Notes: generated by a model from the sequence alone, not told the origin. 64,000 nt of DNA from Sungkyunkwania multivorans (GCF_042675645.1 NZ_JBHTJH010000017.1:1-64000), one strand, 5' to 3'. Positions 36,253-44,355 are shown, counted from the stretch's first letter. Translations and numbers: made by a program.

Positions 36253-36282
36253 CCAAAAAAGCCTTGTGAGTTCACAAGGCTT
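36253..36282 (-). terminator. Strong terminator after precursor 1
   Basis: An 11-bp perfect stem (AAGCCTTGTGA / TCACAAGGCTT) with a tiny loop is followed on the minus strand by TTTTTT. It lies 27 nt after the precursor 1 stop, so most precursor transcripts should end here, ahead of precursor 3 and lanC. Confidence 0.85.
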
Positions 36283-36308
36283 CTATAATACTGGATGTTA
36301 TATCTCAC

Positions 36309-36467
36309 TTAAGGTGACTGTTTGTCTCCAGAGACCGTATGGTCTTCATCGTAATGTTCTGTTGGGAGACAATCTCCTCCATGAATTTTGTGCATTGCAG
36401 CTGAATCCAGTTTTGCAATGGTCAGCTTTTGAAGACGTAGTAGGTCATTGATCACATCTTTTTTCAT
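36309..36467 (-). CDS. lanA1: Lanthipeptide precursor 1
   Basis: From the ATG at 36467 the peptide has 52 residues. A longer in-frame start at 36494 is possible but breaks the match to its paralogue. The leader contains LLRLQKLTIAKL, the Bacteroidota class I lanthipeptide recognition motif, and ends KIHGG (residues 27-31). The 21-residue core begins DCLPTEHY and is rich in Asp, Glu and His, with one Cys (second position) and four Ser or Thr. With a single Cys at most one (methyl)lanthionine can form, and the ring would run from an N-terminal Cys to a later residue, opposite to the common order. Precursor 2 shares GGDCLPTEHY exactly. Confidence 0.85.
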   Translation of the reverse strand: MKKDVINDLLRLQKLTIAKLDSAAMHKIHGGDCLPTEHYDEDHTVSGDKQSP

Positions 36468-36506
36468 CGTTTTCAGTTTTTCTTTGTTTGTCAAGAAGGT
36501 TTTTAC

Positions 36507-36551
36507 TTGCGTGAATATTACGCAATTTGATCGACCGTACTAATTGATCGA
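36507..36551. promoter_or_regulatory. Candidate operator cluster upstream of precursor 1
   Basis: An inverted repeat TTGCGT-n7-ACGCAA (36507-36525) lies next to two direct copies of TTGATCGA (36527-36534 and 36544-36551, 17 bp apart). The cluster is 40-85 bp upstream of the precursor 1 ATG. It may bind the nearby AraC-type regulator, which usually contacts paired direct repeats. Not proven. Confidence 0.4.
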
Positions 36552-36616
36552 TGCAAGGTCAAAAACAAATGAATAGAAATAAAAAAAGACAGACCGCCTT
36601 CAAATATTCAGATTCA

Positions 36617-36772
36617 CTAAGGTATATGCTTTATTTCTGTTGTTGGTCCAGGATCACCGTAATGTTCTGTGGGTAAACAGTCGCCTCCGTTTATATTTCG
36701 CATAGCCGTTGAACTTAGCTTTGCTATGGTAAGTTTTTCAATGCTCAACATGTTACGTTCGTTCTTTTTCAT
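36617..36772 (-). CDS. lanA2: Lanthipeptide precursor 2
   Basis: An ATG at 36772 opens a 51-codon frame, too short for usual gene calling. The leader has MLSIEKLTIAKLSSTAM and ends RNINGG (GG at 29-30). The core starts DCLPTEHYGDPGPTTEIKHI and closes with Pro: 21 residues with one Cys at position 2 and three Thr. It is a clear paralogue of precursor 1 (same KLTIAKL block, same GGDCLPTEHY junction), with divergent core C-termini. It is the first gene after the regulator on the minus strand, 134 bp downstream of its stop. Confidence 0.85.
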   Translation of the reverse strand: MKKNERNMLSIEKLTIAKLSSTAMRNINGGDCLPTEHYGDPGPTTEIKHIP

Positions 36773-36862
36773 GTTATTGTGTTATAAGGTTATTAGATTA
36801 AAATATTGACCGCGCAAGTCCTCGCTCAATGTATGATTAATCATTATCATATCATAATTTAT

Positions 36863-36892
36863 GAACCCTAAATTGAACAAATTAGGGTTTTG
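36863..36892. other. Inverted repeat between the regulator and precursor 2
   Basis: AACCCTAA and TTAGGGTT pair over 8 bp (11 with one mismatch) about 15 nt after the regulator stop. Its T-tail is on the plus strand, where no gene ends, so its role is unclear. It may shield the regulator message or block antisense reads. Confidence 0.4.
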
Positions 36893-36906
36893 TTTGCATT
36901 GATCAC

Positions 36907-38616
36907 CTAAGTGTTCTTAGCTCCTAATTTGTCAATATTTCTTATATAATACGAAGGGTTAAGCCCTGTTTTGGATTTAAAGTGCTTTGTAAAGGAATAA
37001 TCACTTTTATAACCAACTTCTGTAGCTATCGATTTTATTGAGAAAGACCGGAACTGTTTGTCGTTCTTTAAACGCTTTAACGTATAGTCGATTCTTAGAT
37101 CATTGATGTAATCGTTGAAATTTTTTCCTTTATGATTGTTGATGATCTTGGAAAGATACGTAGTATTGGTCTTTACTTTTTTTGCAATGGACCTTAGATT
37201 ACATGCCGAGCTTAAAAAGTATTCTTGACTTTCTAGCCGCTGTAGCCCTTTGAGCACTTCATTCACCTTTTCGTCGTCTATGACGATCTCTTTGCTCGCA
37301 TCACTCCCCGTTGTGCCCACACCTTCATTTTCCTCCGCGCTCTCCAATAGGGCCATCTTGGCGATCAACTCATCAAAAAGGACTTTATTGGCGCGTTGTT
37401 TTTTCCTATAAATGATAAAGAATATAATAAGTGCCAACAATATGACCGAAAAGGAGATTATCGTATATAGGTTGACCTTCTTTCGTTTAGCACGGTCTTT
37501 CTTTAAAGCCTCTATTTCAGAATCTCTTATCTGAAGATCTTTTTCATTCAATTTATCTACTGTCTGATCTCGATTGCGTTGTGATTGTCTGTTTAATACG
37601 ATGTATTTATCATACCAATCAATGGTCTTATCTACATCTCCTATTTTCTTGTAATTTTCTATTAGCAAAAGATGCGCATCGATCACCCTACTATTTCGTA
37701 TGTCTTTATCTTCACCAGTAAAAGAAAGTACATCCGTTAAGTAACCAATAGAGGTTTCGTATGCTCCCTTCTCATAGAAACAACGAGCTTGGGCATACCT
37801 TAGGTAGGACATATCCTTATTAGATCTAGCACTGTCCTCTAAGATCATCTGCTCGGTATCATCTAGATAAGTCAGGGCTTCATCGTGCTTCTTCTTAAGA
37901 CAAAGAATAATGGCTTTTTTTATAAAAAGATCAACCAAGCCGGCCTTATAGTTCATTTTCTCACTTAGAACGATCCCCTTATCAACATACTGACTGGCAG
38001 AATCAGGCTGCTCCAAATCGAGATAGACATCACTTGTGATAGTTAAGAGATTAATGTAATTAGGTTGGCCCTCATCTATGAGACTGTAACCGGATTTACA
38101 TACTTCGAGCGCTCTAGAGAACTGTTTCATACGTCGTCGAATGATGGCAATATTTATCGAGGCGATCACCTCTCGATCTTTTCTATCGATCTTTTTGGCA
38201 TAATCCATAGCCATATGATATTCGTCCAATGCGCTTTGGTTGTTCCAATCCTTTAAATAAATATTTCCCCGTTTTAGATGAAGGTTACAAAGCAGCGTCA
38301 TATCTTTTGCCAACTGGGCTAAAGAAATTCCCTTTGTTAAATAATACTCGGCGCGTTGAAAATCATTTTTTACATAGTAAGCATCTCCCAAATCGAAATA
38401 GGCCTGTGCCAACTCGTGTTGTGAAGTAGTCCCATCTATGAGCTCATTCTCTAAAGCCTTGGAGCGCTCAGAAGATGATTCTTTGATCATCGCAATCAAC
38501 TCATCAGTCGACCTAGGGTTTGTTGAAGTTTGTCCGGAACTTCCTTCTGGATGGATCACTAGAAGGAGGAACAGAAGTATGCTAACAAATACATGTGTAC
38601 GCTGAATCATCATCAT
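36907..38616 (-). CDS. Membrane-anchored TPR regulator with AraC-type DNA-binding domain
   Basis: The 569-residue protein has a signal peptide (about 1-29), a periplasmic part of TPR helices (about 60-360), a transmembrane segment near 383-403 (VILLALIIFFIIYRKK) and a cytoplasmic AraC-type helix-turn-helix domain at the C-terminus (TTYLSKIINNHKGKNFNDYI, then SIATEVGYKSDYSFTKHF). This one-protein sensor-regulator layout is common in Bacteroidota. Its place between the precursor genes and the divergent lanB makes it the likely regulator of the lanthipeptide locus, perhaps sensing a periplasmic signal. What it senses is unknown. Confidence 0.88.
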   Translation of the reverse strand: MMMIQRTHVFVSILLFLLLVIHPEGSSGQTSTNPRSTDELIAMIKESSSERSKALENELIDGTTSQHELAQAYFDLGDAYYVKNDFQRAEYYLTKGISLAQLAKDMTLLCNLHLKRGNIYLKDWNNQSALDEYHMAMDYAKKIDRKDREVIASINIAIIRRRMKQFSRALEVCKSGYSLIDEGQPNYINLLTITSDVYLDLEQPDSASQYVDKGIVLSEKMNYKAGLVDLFIKKAIILCLKKKHDEALTYLDDTEQMILEDSARSNKDMSYLRYAQARCFYEKGAYETSIGYLTDVLSFTGEDKDIRNSRVIDAHLLLIENYKKIGDVDKTIDWYDKYIVLNRQSQRNRDQTVDKLNEKDLQIRDSEIEALKKDRAKRKKVNLYTIISFSVILLALIIFFIIYRKKQRANKVLFDELIAKMALLESAEENEGVGTTGSDASKEIVIDDEKVNEVLKGLQRLESQEYFLSSACNLRSIAKKVKTNTTYLSKIINNHKGKNFNDYINDLRIDYTLKRLKNDKQFRSFSIKSIATEVGYKSDYSFTKHFKSKTGLNPSYYIRNIDKLGAKNT

Positions 38617-38772
38617 CGGACCTCTAAAACACAGGGTTAATTGGAATCATAAGGGATCCCTTGTTGAGCTTTACGCCAAAAGTAGTGAAAATGTTTTCAG
38701 CTTGGAAATCTCTATCATCGGCCTTTTTCCGATAACTCTGGATATCGCCTTTTCAATATCAAGGAAATCAAG

Positions 38773-38804
38773 TTTGCTTGTAAGAGCCTGATAAATTATC
38801 TTTA
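38773..38804 (+). promoter_or_regulatory. Promoter of lanB
   Basis: TTTG at 38773-38776 and TATCTTTA at 38797-38804 (7 of 8 matches to TAnnTTTG) are separated by 20 bp, close to ideal for a Bacteroidota vegetative promoter. Transcription would start near 38811, 23 bp before the TTG start codon, which supports that start. Confidence 0.55.
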
Positions 38805-38833
38805 GCCCTAATTATTCCATATACAACTACCCT

Positions 38834-41059
38834 TTGACTAAGAGCAATACCCATTATCATTTTTTCGATCGTTTCTGCCTTCGCACTTCCTTGTTGCCCG
38901 TCTCATTCTATAAAAAATTGACTCAGAATATGGTCGTTGAAGACTCCCAGCTTATAGAAGCATTGGAACATCCGATCATCAATGAGGCACTTTTTTTAGC
39001 TTCCCCAGATCTTCATTCGCAACTTTTGCTTTGGAAGAAAGGGGCTCTCAGCGATCCAAGTAAGGTCAATCGTTTGCGATTGGCACTGCTCAAATACCTT
39101 GCCAGAATATCCTCTCGGTCCACACCCTTTGGGTTGTTTGCAGGCTGTACCATTGGTACCCTAGACCGGGAAACGGAATTGCTTCTCACCGATAAAGACG
39201 CTCATCATCGAGTAACGCATTTCGACATGCACTTTCTAGTAGCATTGTCGCAGTATTTACAAAAACAATCACACATAAAAAAGCAACTGAAATGGTATCC
39301 TAACAGCAGTCTATATAAAACAGGAGATCATTGGCGGTATGTGGAATATACTTATGTGAATGGAAATAGAATTCATAGTATCGAAGGTGTCTCCTCTTCT
39401 AGCTACTTGGAGAAACTCCTCTCAGCCGCCAAAGAAGGACTAACCATCGACGCGCTCTCCGCAATCATTATCGATGACGAAGTGACCAAGGAAGAAGCTT
39501 TTCAATTTATCGATCAATTGATAGAGAATCAGCTATTGATAAGCGAGCTAGAACCTAGCCTTACTGGATCTGATTTTCTTTCACAGCTTATCGCGGTATT
39601 GGCAAAAATCCAAGATGCCGAGAGTATTGTACTCCAGCTCAAGACATTTGAGCAAAGATTAGCGCAGCTCGACAAACAGCTAGGGAACGATATCGAGAAC
39701 TACAAATCGATTGTTGAGGCGGTAAAACAACTACACATCCCCGTAAAAGAGAAATTTTTATTTCAGACCGATCTGTTTATAAAAACAAAGGCCTCCTCGC
39801 TCAGCAATAAATGGATGGGTAAAATGAAACGCTGTATGCGATTACTGAACAAGTTGACTCCGCCCCCCGAAGAAACCAACATGCAACTGTTCAAAAATGC
39901 TTTTTTAAAACGCTATGAGACCAAAGAAATGCCCTTAACAACGGTGTTGGACGTAGAAATGGGAATTGGATATCTACAATCTCAACGTGGAGATACTTAT
40001 ACTCCTTTTGTAGAGGATCTCCGCATTTCTCGAGATTCGACGAATAATACCAAGCTTCCCTGGAATACCATCAGTGCTGTCTTAAATAAAAAGGTGCAGC
40101 AGGCTATCAAAAATAACAGCCAAAGCATTGAGTTAGAAGAGCAAGACTTTCAAATAGACGAGCATCGCTGGGACGACCTTCCTGATACTATGGCCTCAAT
40201 GGTCTCAATGACGAATATCGAAGGAAAGGAATACCTATTGTGCTCATCTATCGGCGGTGGCAGCGCAGCAAAACTCTTGGGACGCTTTTGTCATGGTCAC
40301 AAGGATCTAAAGATGCATGTTGAAGAAATCGTAACAAAGGAAGCTGATATAAATTCAAATACCCTTCTGGCAGAGATCGTTCATCTTCCCGAGGATCGCG
40401 TCGGTAACGTTATCAAAAGACCCGCATTGCGATCGTATGAGATTCCTTATTTAGGGAAATCACTACTTCCAAAAGACCAGCAAATTCCCGTGGAGGACCT
40501 GATGATCTCTGTAAAAGGCAATCATATCCAGTTGCGTTCTAAAAGATTGAATAAGAATGTACGTCCATACCTTACCAATGCGCATAATTTTAGTAACTCA
40601 AAGTCATTGCCGATCTATCGGTTCTTGTGCGAACTTAATATGCAAAACAAGCGGAGCGGAGTTTATTTCAATTGGGGTAGTCTTACTACCATATATGAAT
40701 TTTTGCCAAGGGTAGTTTTTCAAGATATCATCTTATCTGCAGCGCAATGGAATTTCAAAGTGAGTAACATGAACTCCCTTTTCGATAGTCTTAAGGAGGA
40801 CGATACACAAATCTTAAAGGCAGTGCAGCATTGGCAACAAGAGAGTCAGCTTCCGCAACATGTACAATTAGCGGACAACGATAATACCCTTCTAATCAAT
40901 TTACACAATGTTAGCAGTATTAAAATGTTGCTGCATACAGTGAAACAAAGGAAGCGTTTTGTTCTAAAAGAGTTTTTATTCAGCGAGAACAGCCCGGTCA
41001 AAGATGAACAAGGAAATTATTATGCCAACGAATTAGTAATTGGCTTTTACAAAACATGA
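38834..41059 (+). CDS. lanB: Lantibiotic dehydratase, glutamylation domain (split LanB, N-terminal protein)
   Basis: The 741-residue protein begins YHFFDRFCLRTSLLPVSFY and has ARISSRSTPFGLFAGCTIG, both typical of the LanB N-terminal domain, which activates Ser and Thr of the precursor with glutamate from Glu-tRNA. Full LanB proteins of about 1000 residues also contain an elimination domain. Here that part is a separate gene that begins within the last 4 bp (ATGA overlap). The start is a TTG at 38834. The frame is open only 13 codons further and has no ATG there. Split LanBs are known for thiopeptides and for pinensin-type Bacteroidota lanthipeptides, so this is not a frameshift. Confidence 0.93.
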   Translation: MTKSNTHYHFFDRFCLRTSLLPVSFYKKLTQNMVVEDSQLIEALEHPIINEALFLASPDLHSQLLLWKKGALSDPSKVNRLRLALLKYLARISSRSTPFGLFAGCTIGTLDRETELLLTDKDAHHRVTHFDMHFLVALSQYLQKQSHIKKQLKWYPNSSLYKTGDHWRYVEYTYVNGNRIHSIEGVSSSSYLEKLLSAAKEGLTIDALSAIIIDDEVTKEEAFQFIDQLIENQLLISELEPSLTGSDFLSQLIAVLAKIQDAESIVLQLKTFEQRLAQLDKQLGNDIENYKSIVEAVKQLHIPVKEKFLFQTDLFIKTKASSLSNKWMGKMKRCMRLLNKLTPPPEETNMQLFKNAFLKRYETKEMPLTTVLDVEMGIGYLQSQRGDTYTPFVEDLRISRDSTNNTKLPWNTISAVLNKKVQQAIKNNSQSIELEEQDFQIDEHRWDDLPDTMASMVSMTNIEGKEYLLCSSIGGGSAAKLLGRFCHGHKDLKMHVEEIVTKEADINSNTLLAEIVHLPEDRVGNVIKRPALRSYEIPYLGKSLLPKDQQIPVEDLMISVKGNHIQLRSKRLNKNVRPYLTNAHNFSNSKSLPIYRFLCELNMQNKRSGVYFNWGSLTTIYEFLPRVVFQDIILSAAQWNFKVSNMNSLFDSLKEDDTQILKAVQHWQQESQLPQHVQLADNDNTLLINLHNVSSIKMLLHTVKQRKRFVLKEFLFSENSPVKDEQGNYYANELVIGFYKT

Positions 41060-41940
41060 AAAGAACTTTTATCCCAGGAGAAGAATGGTTGTACTACAAA
41101 ATCTATGTCGGAAAGCGCTCCGCCAATATGGTTTTGACCGACATCGTTCTGCCGCTTAGCAATGCGCTATTAACCGAAGGCCATATCGATAAATGGTTCT
41201 TTATACGGTATGCCGATCCCGATTTCCATCTTCGAATTCGCTTGCATCTATCCGATATGGAAAAACTTGGGCTAGTAATAAGTTCCATGCATCAGGCGAT
41301 GGCGACATTTATAGCTGAAGGCATTATCTATAAGGTGCAAATAGACACCTATCAGCGAGAGCTAGAGCGTTATGGAGGGGAGAGCATCGCTTTAGCAGAG
41401 TCCTATTTTATGCATGATAGTATACTGGTCGCAGGAGCGATAGACCTGATCGAAGACGAAAATCTCTTCGCATTATATATAGTAAAGACGATCGATCGAC
41501 TTTTGGATGACTTCAATATTTCATTAGATGAGAAACTCGATATTGCACAAAAGGGAGCTGATGGGTTCAAGACAGAGTTCAATGCGAATAAACATCTCAA
41601 CAAACAATTGGCACAGAAGTATCGAGACCATCGTGAACAACTTCGGCAATTGATGCAATCGATTCCTGAGGAGAGTGAGCTTTTTCCATTGGAGCAATTA
41701 GTAAGACAACGCTCTGAAAAGATGAGTTTTGTGGCTAAGGATATTTTACAGCTTCACAAGAATGGAAAACTCTCGTTGGCCTTGCATGATCTTCTGTGGA
41801 GTTTTATACATATGAGCGTAAATCGCGCTTTTAAGAACAAGCAACGACTGCACGAAATGGTATGCTATGACATGTTATTGCGCTATTACCAGATGGAAAT
41901 AGGAAAGGAAAAAGTAAAATCAAGAAAGTCGAGGATCTAA
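41056..41940 (+). CDS. LanB elimination domain protein (thiopeptide-type, split LanB C-terminal protein)
   Basis: The 294-residue protein has EWLYYKIYVGKRSANMVLTDIV near the start, then WFFIRYADPDFHLRIRLHL and TYQRELERYGGESIALAESYF, the hallmarks of the thiopeptide-type biosynthesis domain (SpaB C-terminal family). This domain removes glutamate from the activated Ser or Thr to give dehydroalanine or dehydrobutyrine. It overlaps the dehydratase gene by 4 bp and ends in a bidirectional terminator. No further tailoring gene follows. Confidence 0.93.
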   Translation: MKRTFIPGEEWLYYKIYVGKRSANMVLTDIVLPLSNALLTEGHIDKWFFIRYADPDFHLRIRLHLSDMEKLGLVISSMHQAMATFIAEGIIYKVQIDTYQRELERYGGESIALAESYFMHDSILVAGAIDLIEDENLFALYIVKTIDRLLDDFNISLDEKLDIAQKGADGFKTEFNANKHLNKQLAQKYRDHREQLRQLMQSIPEESELFPLEQLVRQRSEKMSFVAKDILQLHKNGKLSLALHDLLWSFIHMSVNRAFKNKQRLHEMVCYDMLLRYYQMEIGKEKVKSRKSRI

Positions 41941-41951
41941 ATCCCCGACTT
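41926..41951. terminator. Bidirectional terminator between lanB and ssb
   Basis: An 11-bp stem (AAGTCGAGGAT / ATCCCCGACTT, loop CTAA) overlaps the stop codon of the elimination-domain gene. On the minus strand it has only a G-U wobble and a T-rich tail, so it is the better terminator for ssb. On the plus strand one pair is lost. Confidence 0.7.
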
Positions 41952-41976
41952 CTTATGATCTTGATTTGTCCATTGA

Positions 41977-42309
41977 TCATTTTCCAAGCATAAGCAATTC
42001 ATTACAGATCACCTCCGTGATATAACGCTTTTCCCCCTCCTTGGTCTCGTAACTTCTATTGGTCAGCTTTCCTTCGATGGCGACCTCATTTCCTTTGGCA
42101 AGGTATTTTTCTATGATCTCTGCGGTCTTACCCCAAGCCACCACATTATGCCATTGGGTCTCCTTTACGACCTCCCCGCTTTTGTTGCGGTAGCTTTCGT
42201 TCGTGGCAATGCTAAACTTTGCCAATTTCTTTCCAGAATCCAATTCAATGACTTCTGGGTCCATTCCTAAGTTTCCGATCAACTGTACTTTGTTTCTAAG
42301 TGCGTTCAT
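41977..42309 (-). CDS. ssb: Single-stranded DNA-binding protein (short form)
   Basis: The 110-residue protein has the OB-fold of SSB: MNALRNKVQLIGNLGMDPEVI, KLAKFSIATNES, ETQWHNVVAWGKTAEI and YLAKGNEVAIEGKLTNRSY. The acidic C-terminal tail with a terminal Phe, used by most bacterial SSBs to recruit partners, is absent: the protein stops soon after the OB-fold at NELLMLGK. It may be a second, accessory SSB. The main copy would be elsewhere in the genome. Confidence 0.9.
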   Translation of the reverse strand: MNALRNKVQLIGNLGMDPEVIELDSGKKLAKFSIATNESYRNKSGEVVKETQWHNVVAWGKTAEIIEKYLAKGNEVAIEGKLTNRSYETKEGEKRYITEVICNELLMLGK

Positions 42310-42418
42310 AATGATAAATTTAATTGTTAAACAGTTAAGACTATCGAGTGACTATCACATCGACACTGCAAATATGAATGCCCTTCCAAGAATTATTCGG
42401 TTAGGAAATACTTGTATT

Positions 42419-42470
42419 CGTTTGTAAACGTTTGTAGTCGTTTGAAAACGGATATTTTTCATTATCTTCA
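42419..42470 (+). promoter_or_regulatory. Three phased 10-bp repeats leading into a candidate promoter of the GNAT gene
   Basis: CGTTTGTAAA, CGTTTGTAGT and CGTTTGAAAA stand head to tail (42419-42448), one helical turn each. The TTTG of the last unit (42441-42444) can serve as -33 box, with TATCTTCA (42463-42470) as a weak -7 box 18 bp on. The repeats would put a regulator on one face of the helix beside the polymerase. The divergent ssb gene starts about 110 bp away and could also be affected. Confidence 0.4.
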
Positions 42471-42498
42471 CATAATCCACGTTTTAACTTTTTGTAGA

Positions 42499-43038
42499 AT
42501 GACTGTATTTGCAGAAACTGAAAGACTGCTTCTTAGAGCGTTGACCTTAGACGATACCAACAGTATGTTCGAGTTGGATTCCGATCCGATCGTACATCGA
42601 TACCTTGGCAATAAACCAGTAAGAACCAAGGAAGAGGTCATCAAGTATATCAATTACATTCAGATGCAATATGAGAATTATCATATCGGTCGATGGGCGG
42701 TCATCGAAAAGGCTTCAGGCGATTTTGTAGGCTGGTCAGGATTGAAGAACAATTTTGAACATGAAATGAACGGCCATACCAACTTTATCGATGTGGGCTA
42801 TCGACTTATCCCTCGCTATTGGGGGAAAGGCTATGCCACCGAATCTGGAATTGCAGCCGTTAACTATGGTTTTGAGACGATGAACTATGATGTCATCTAT
42901 GGGATGACCGAGCTTGACCACCATGCTTCCCGAAAAGCATTGGAAAAAATCGGACTCACTTATGTGGAAGATTTTGTTTTTGAAGTTGAAGATCTTCCAT
43001 TAACTTGGTATCAAATAACCAATCCCTATAGAAAATGA
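42499..43038 (+). CDS. GNAT family N-acetyltransferase (RimJ/RimL type)
   Basis: I use the ATG at 42499 (MTVFAETERLLLRALTLDD, 179 residues). The frame is open 29 codons further but that part runs over the promoter repeats. The protein has the ETERLLLR opening of RimJ/RimL-like acetyltransferases and the acetyl-CoA site RYWGKGYATESG, then the typical HHASRKALEKIGL. The substrate is unknown. Its end overlaps the next gene by 4 bp, so both are co-translated. Confidence 0.9.
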   Translation: MTVFAETERLLLRALTLDDTNSMFELDSDPIVHRYLGNKPVRTKEEVIKYINYIQMQYENYHIGRWAVIEKASGDFVGWSGLKNNFEHEMNGHTNFIDVGYRLIPRYWGKGYATESGIAAVNYGFETMNYDVIYGMTELDHHASRKALEKIGLTYVEDFVFEVEDLPLTWYQITNPYRK

Positions 43039-43532
43039 AAACTCTCTGCTATTTTATCTTTTTTGTATTCACGGCTAGCTACGCCCAAAAACAGACCTTG
43101 ACATGGCAAGAGGGAATGAAAAGCCCTGATGCCAAACTCGAGAATTATAGTTGGATCGCAGGGCATTGGCAGGGTGAGGCTTTTGGAGGCATTGCCGAAG
43201 AGGTATGGACCCCGCCATTGGGCGGTTCCATGATGTTCGTCTTCAAACTGGTCAATGACTGGAAGGTAAGTTTCTATGAGATAGGTTATATAAAGCAAAT
43301 TGAAGAGACGCTCATACTTCAACTTAAGCATTTTCACGGCGACCTAAAGGGCTGGGAAGCGAAAGATGAGACCGTTGATTTCAAACTGATAAAAGCAGAA
43401 GGCAAAAAATTATACTTCGATGGCTTTACTATTGAAAAAGTAAGCGATGACCAACTGAAAATGTATGTAGCAGTTGGAAGCGAAGACGGTACGACCAATG
43501 AAGTCGAATTCAACTATAGAAGGGTACGATGA
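43035..43532 (+). CDS. DUF6265-like exported protein
   Basis: The 165-residue protein has a signal peptide (MKTLCYFIFFVFTASYAQ) and a beta-rich domain with SWIAGHWQGEAFGGIAEEVW and PPLGGSMMFVFKL, typical of DUF6265. It probably sits in the periplasm. Function unknown, perhaps ligand binding. It overlaps the GNAT gene by 4 bp. Confidence 0.8.
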   Translation: MKTLCYFIFFVFTASYAQKQTLTWQEGMKSPDAKLENYSWIAGHWQGEAFGGIAEEVWTPPLGGSMMFVFKLVNDWKVSFYEIGYIKQIEETLILQLKHFHGDLKGWEAKDETVDFKLIKAEGKKLYFDGFTIEKVSDDQLKMYVAVGSEDGTTNEVEFNYRRVR

Positions 43533-43569
43533 CCAACATTACTATTCATTATTCAACATTCATTAAAAA

Positions 43570-44355
43570 ATGACCATCCCGATCTATCAAATAGACGCCT
43601 TTGCTAGCAAAGTATTCACCGGAAACTATGCTGCGGTCTGTCCGTTGCGAAGGTGGTTAAAAGACGAGCTGCTTTTAGGTATTGCAAAAGAGAACAATCT
43701 TCCAGAAACGGCTTTTATCGTTCAAGAAGGGCGGGGCTTTCATATCCGATGGTTTACACCAGACATTGAGATGGACTTATGTGGCCATGCCACCCTTGCC
43801 AGCGCACATGTGATATTCAATCATCTTCAATATGACAAGGATGAAATCCTATTTGAATCTTCAAGCGGAATGCTAAAAGCGTTCAAAGATGAAAAATACA
43901 TTTGGCTGGATTTCCCTTCCCGAATGCCTAAAAAGACAGCGCCCGTTGCAATTATGGAACAAGGCATGGATAGGCCTCCTAAAGAAACTTTCAAAGCAAG
44001 AGATTATGTGCTTGTCTATGAACATGAAGATGATATCATCGATCTTCGCCCGGACAAACAAATTTTAGACCAGCTAAATCTAGACCCAGGTGGCATCATC
44101 GTTACTGCTCCTGGAAAGGAGGTCGATTTTGTATCGCGATTCTTCACGCCGCAATCGACCATTTTTGAAGACCCCGTAACAGGCTCAGCACATTGTTCAT
44201 TGATTCCATTTTGGGCAGAACGATTACAGAAGACCAAGATGAGTGCCAAACAACTTTCGGAAAGGGAAGGGACTCTAGCGTGTCAGCTGAAAGGAGACCG
44301 TGTGCTGATCGGCGGAAAATGTGTGACCTACCTCAAAGGGGAAATATATATTTAA
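43570..44355 (+). CDS. PhzF family isomerase
   Basis: The 261-residue protein has the PhzF opening IPIYQIDAFASKVFTGNYAAV, the catalytic Glu in NNLPETAFI (about 45), DLCGHATLASAHV (about 68-80) and the late EDPVTGSAHCSL. The family shares the diaminopimelate-epimerase fold and includes many isomerases of unknown substrate. Most have nothing to do with phenazines, and no phenazine genes are present here. Confidence 0.92.
   Translation: MTIPIYQIDAFASKVFTGNYAAVCPLRRWLKDELLLGIAKENNLPETAFIVQEGRGFHIRWFTPDIEMDLCGHATLASAHVIFNHLQYDKDEILFESSSGMLKAFKDEKYIWLDFPSRMPKKTAPVAIMEQGMDRPPKETFKARDYVLVYEHEDDIIDLRPDKQILDQLNLDPGGIIVTAPGKEVDFVSRFFTPQSTIFEDPVTGSAHCSLIPFWAERLQKTKMSAKQLSEREGTLACQLKGDRVLIGGKCVTYLKGEIYI

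Noticed and set aside
38834..41940. Split LanB as a frameshifted single gene
   Set aside because: The break lies at the known domain border, the second gene has its own ATG in an ATGA overlap, and split LanBs are an established design.
43570..44355. PhzF gene as sign of phenazine synthesis
   Set aside because: No other phenazine genes are near, and most PhzF-family proteins are isomerases with other roles.
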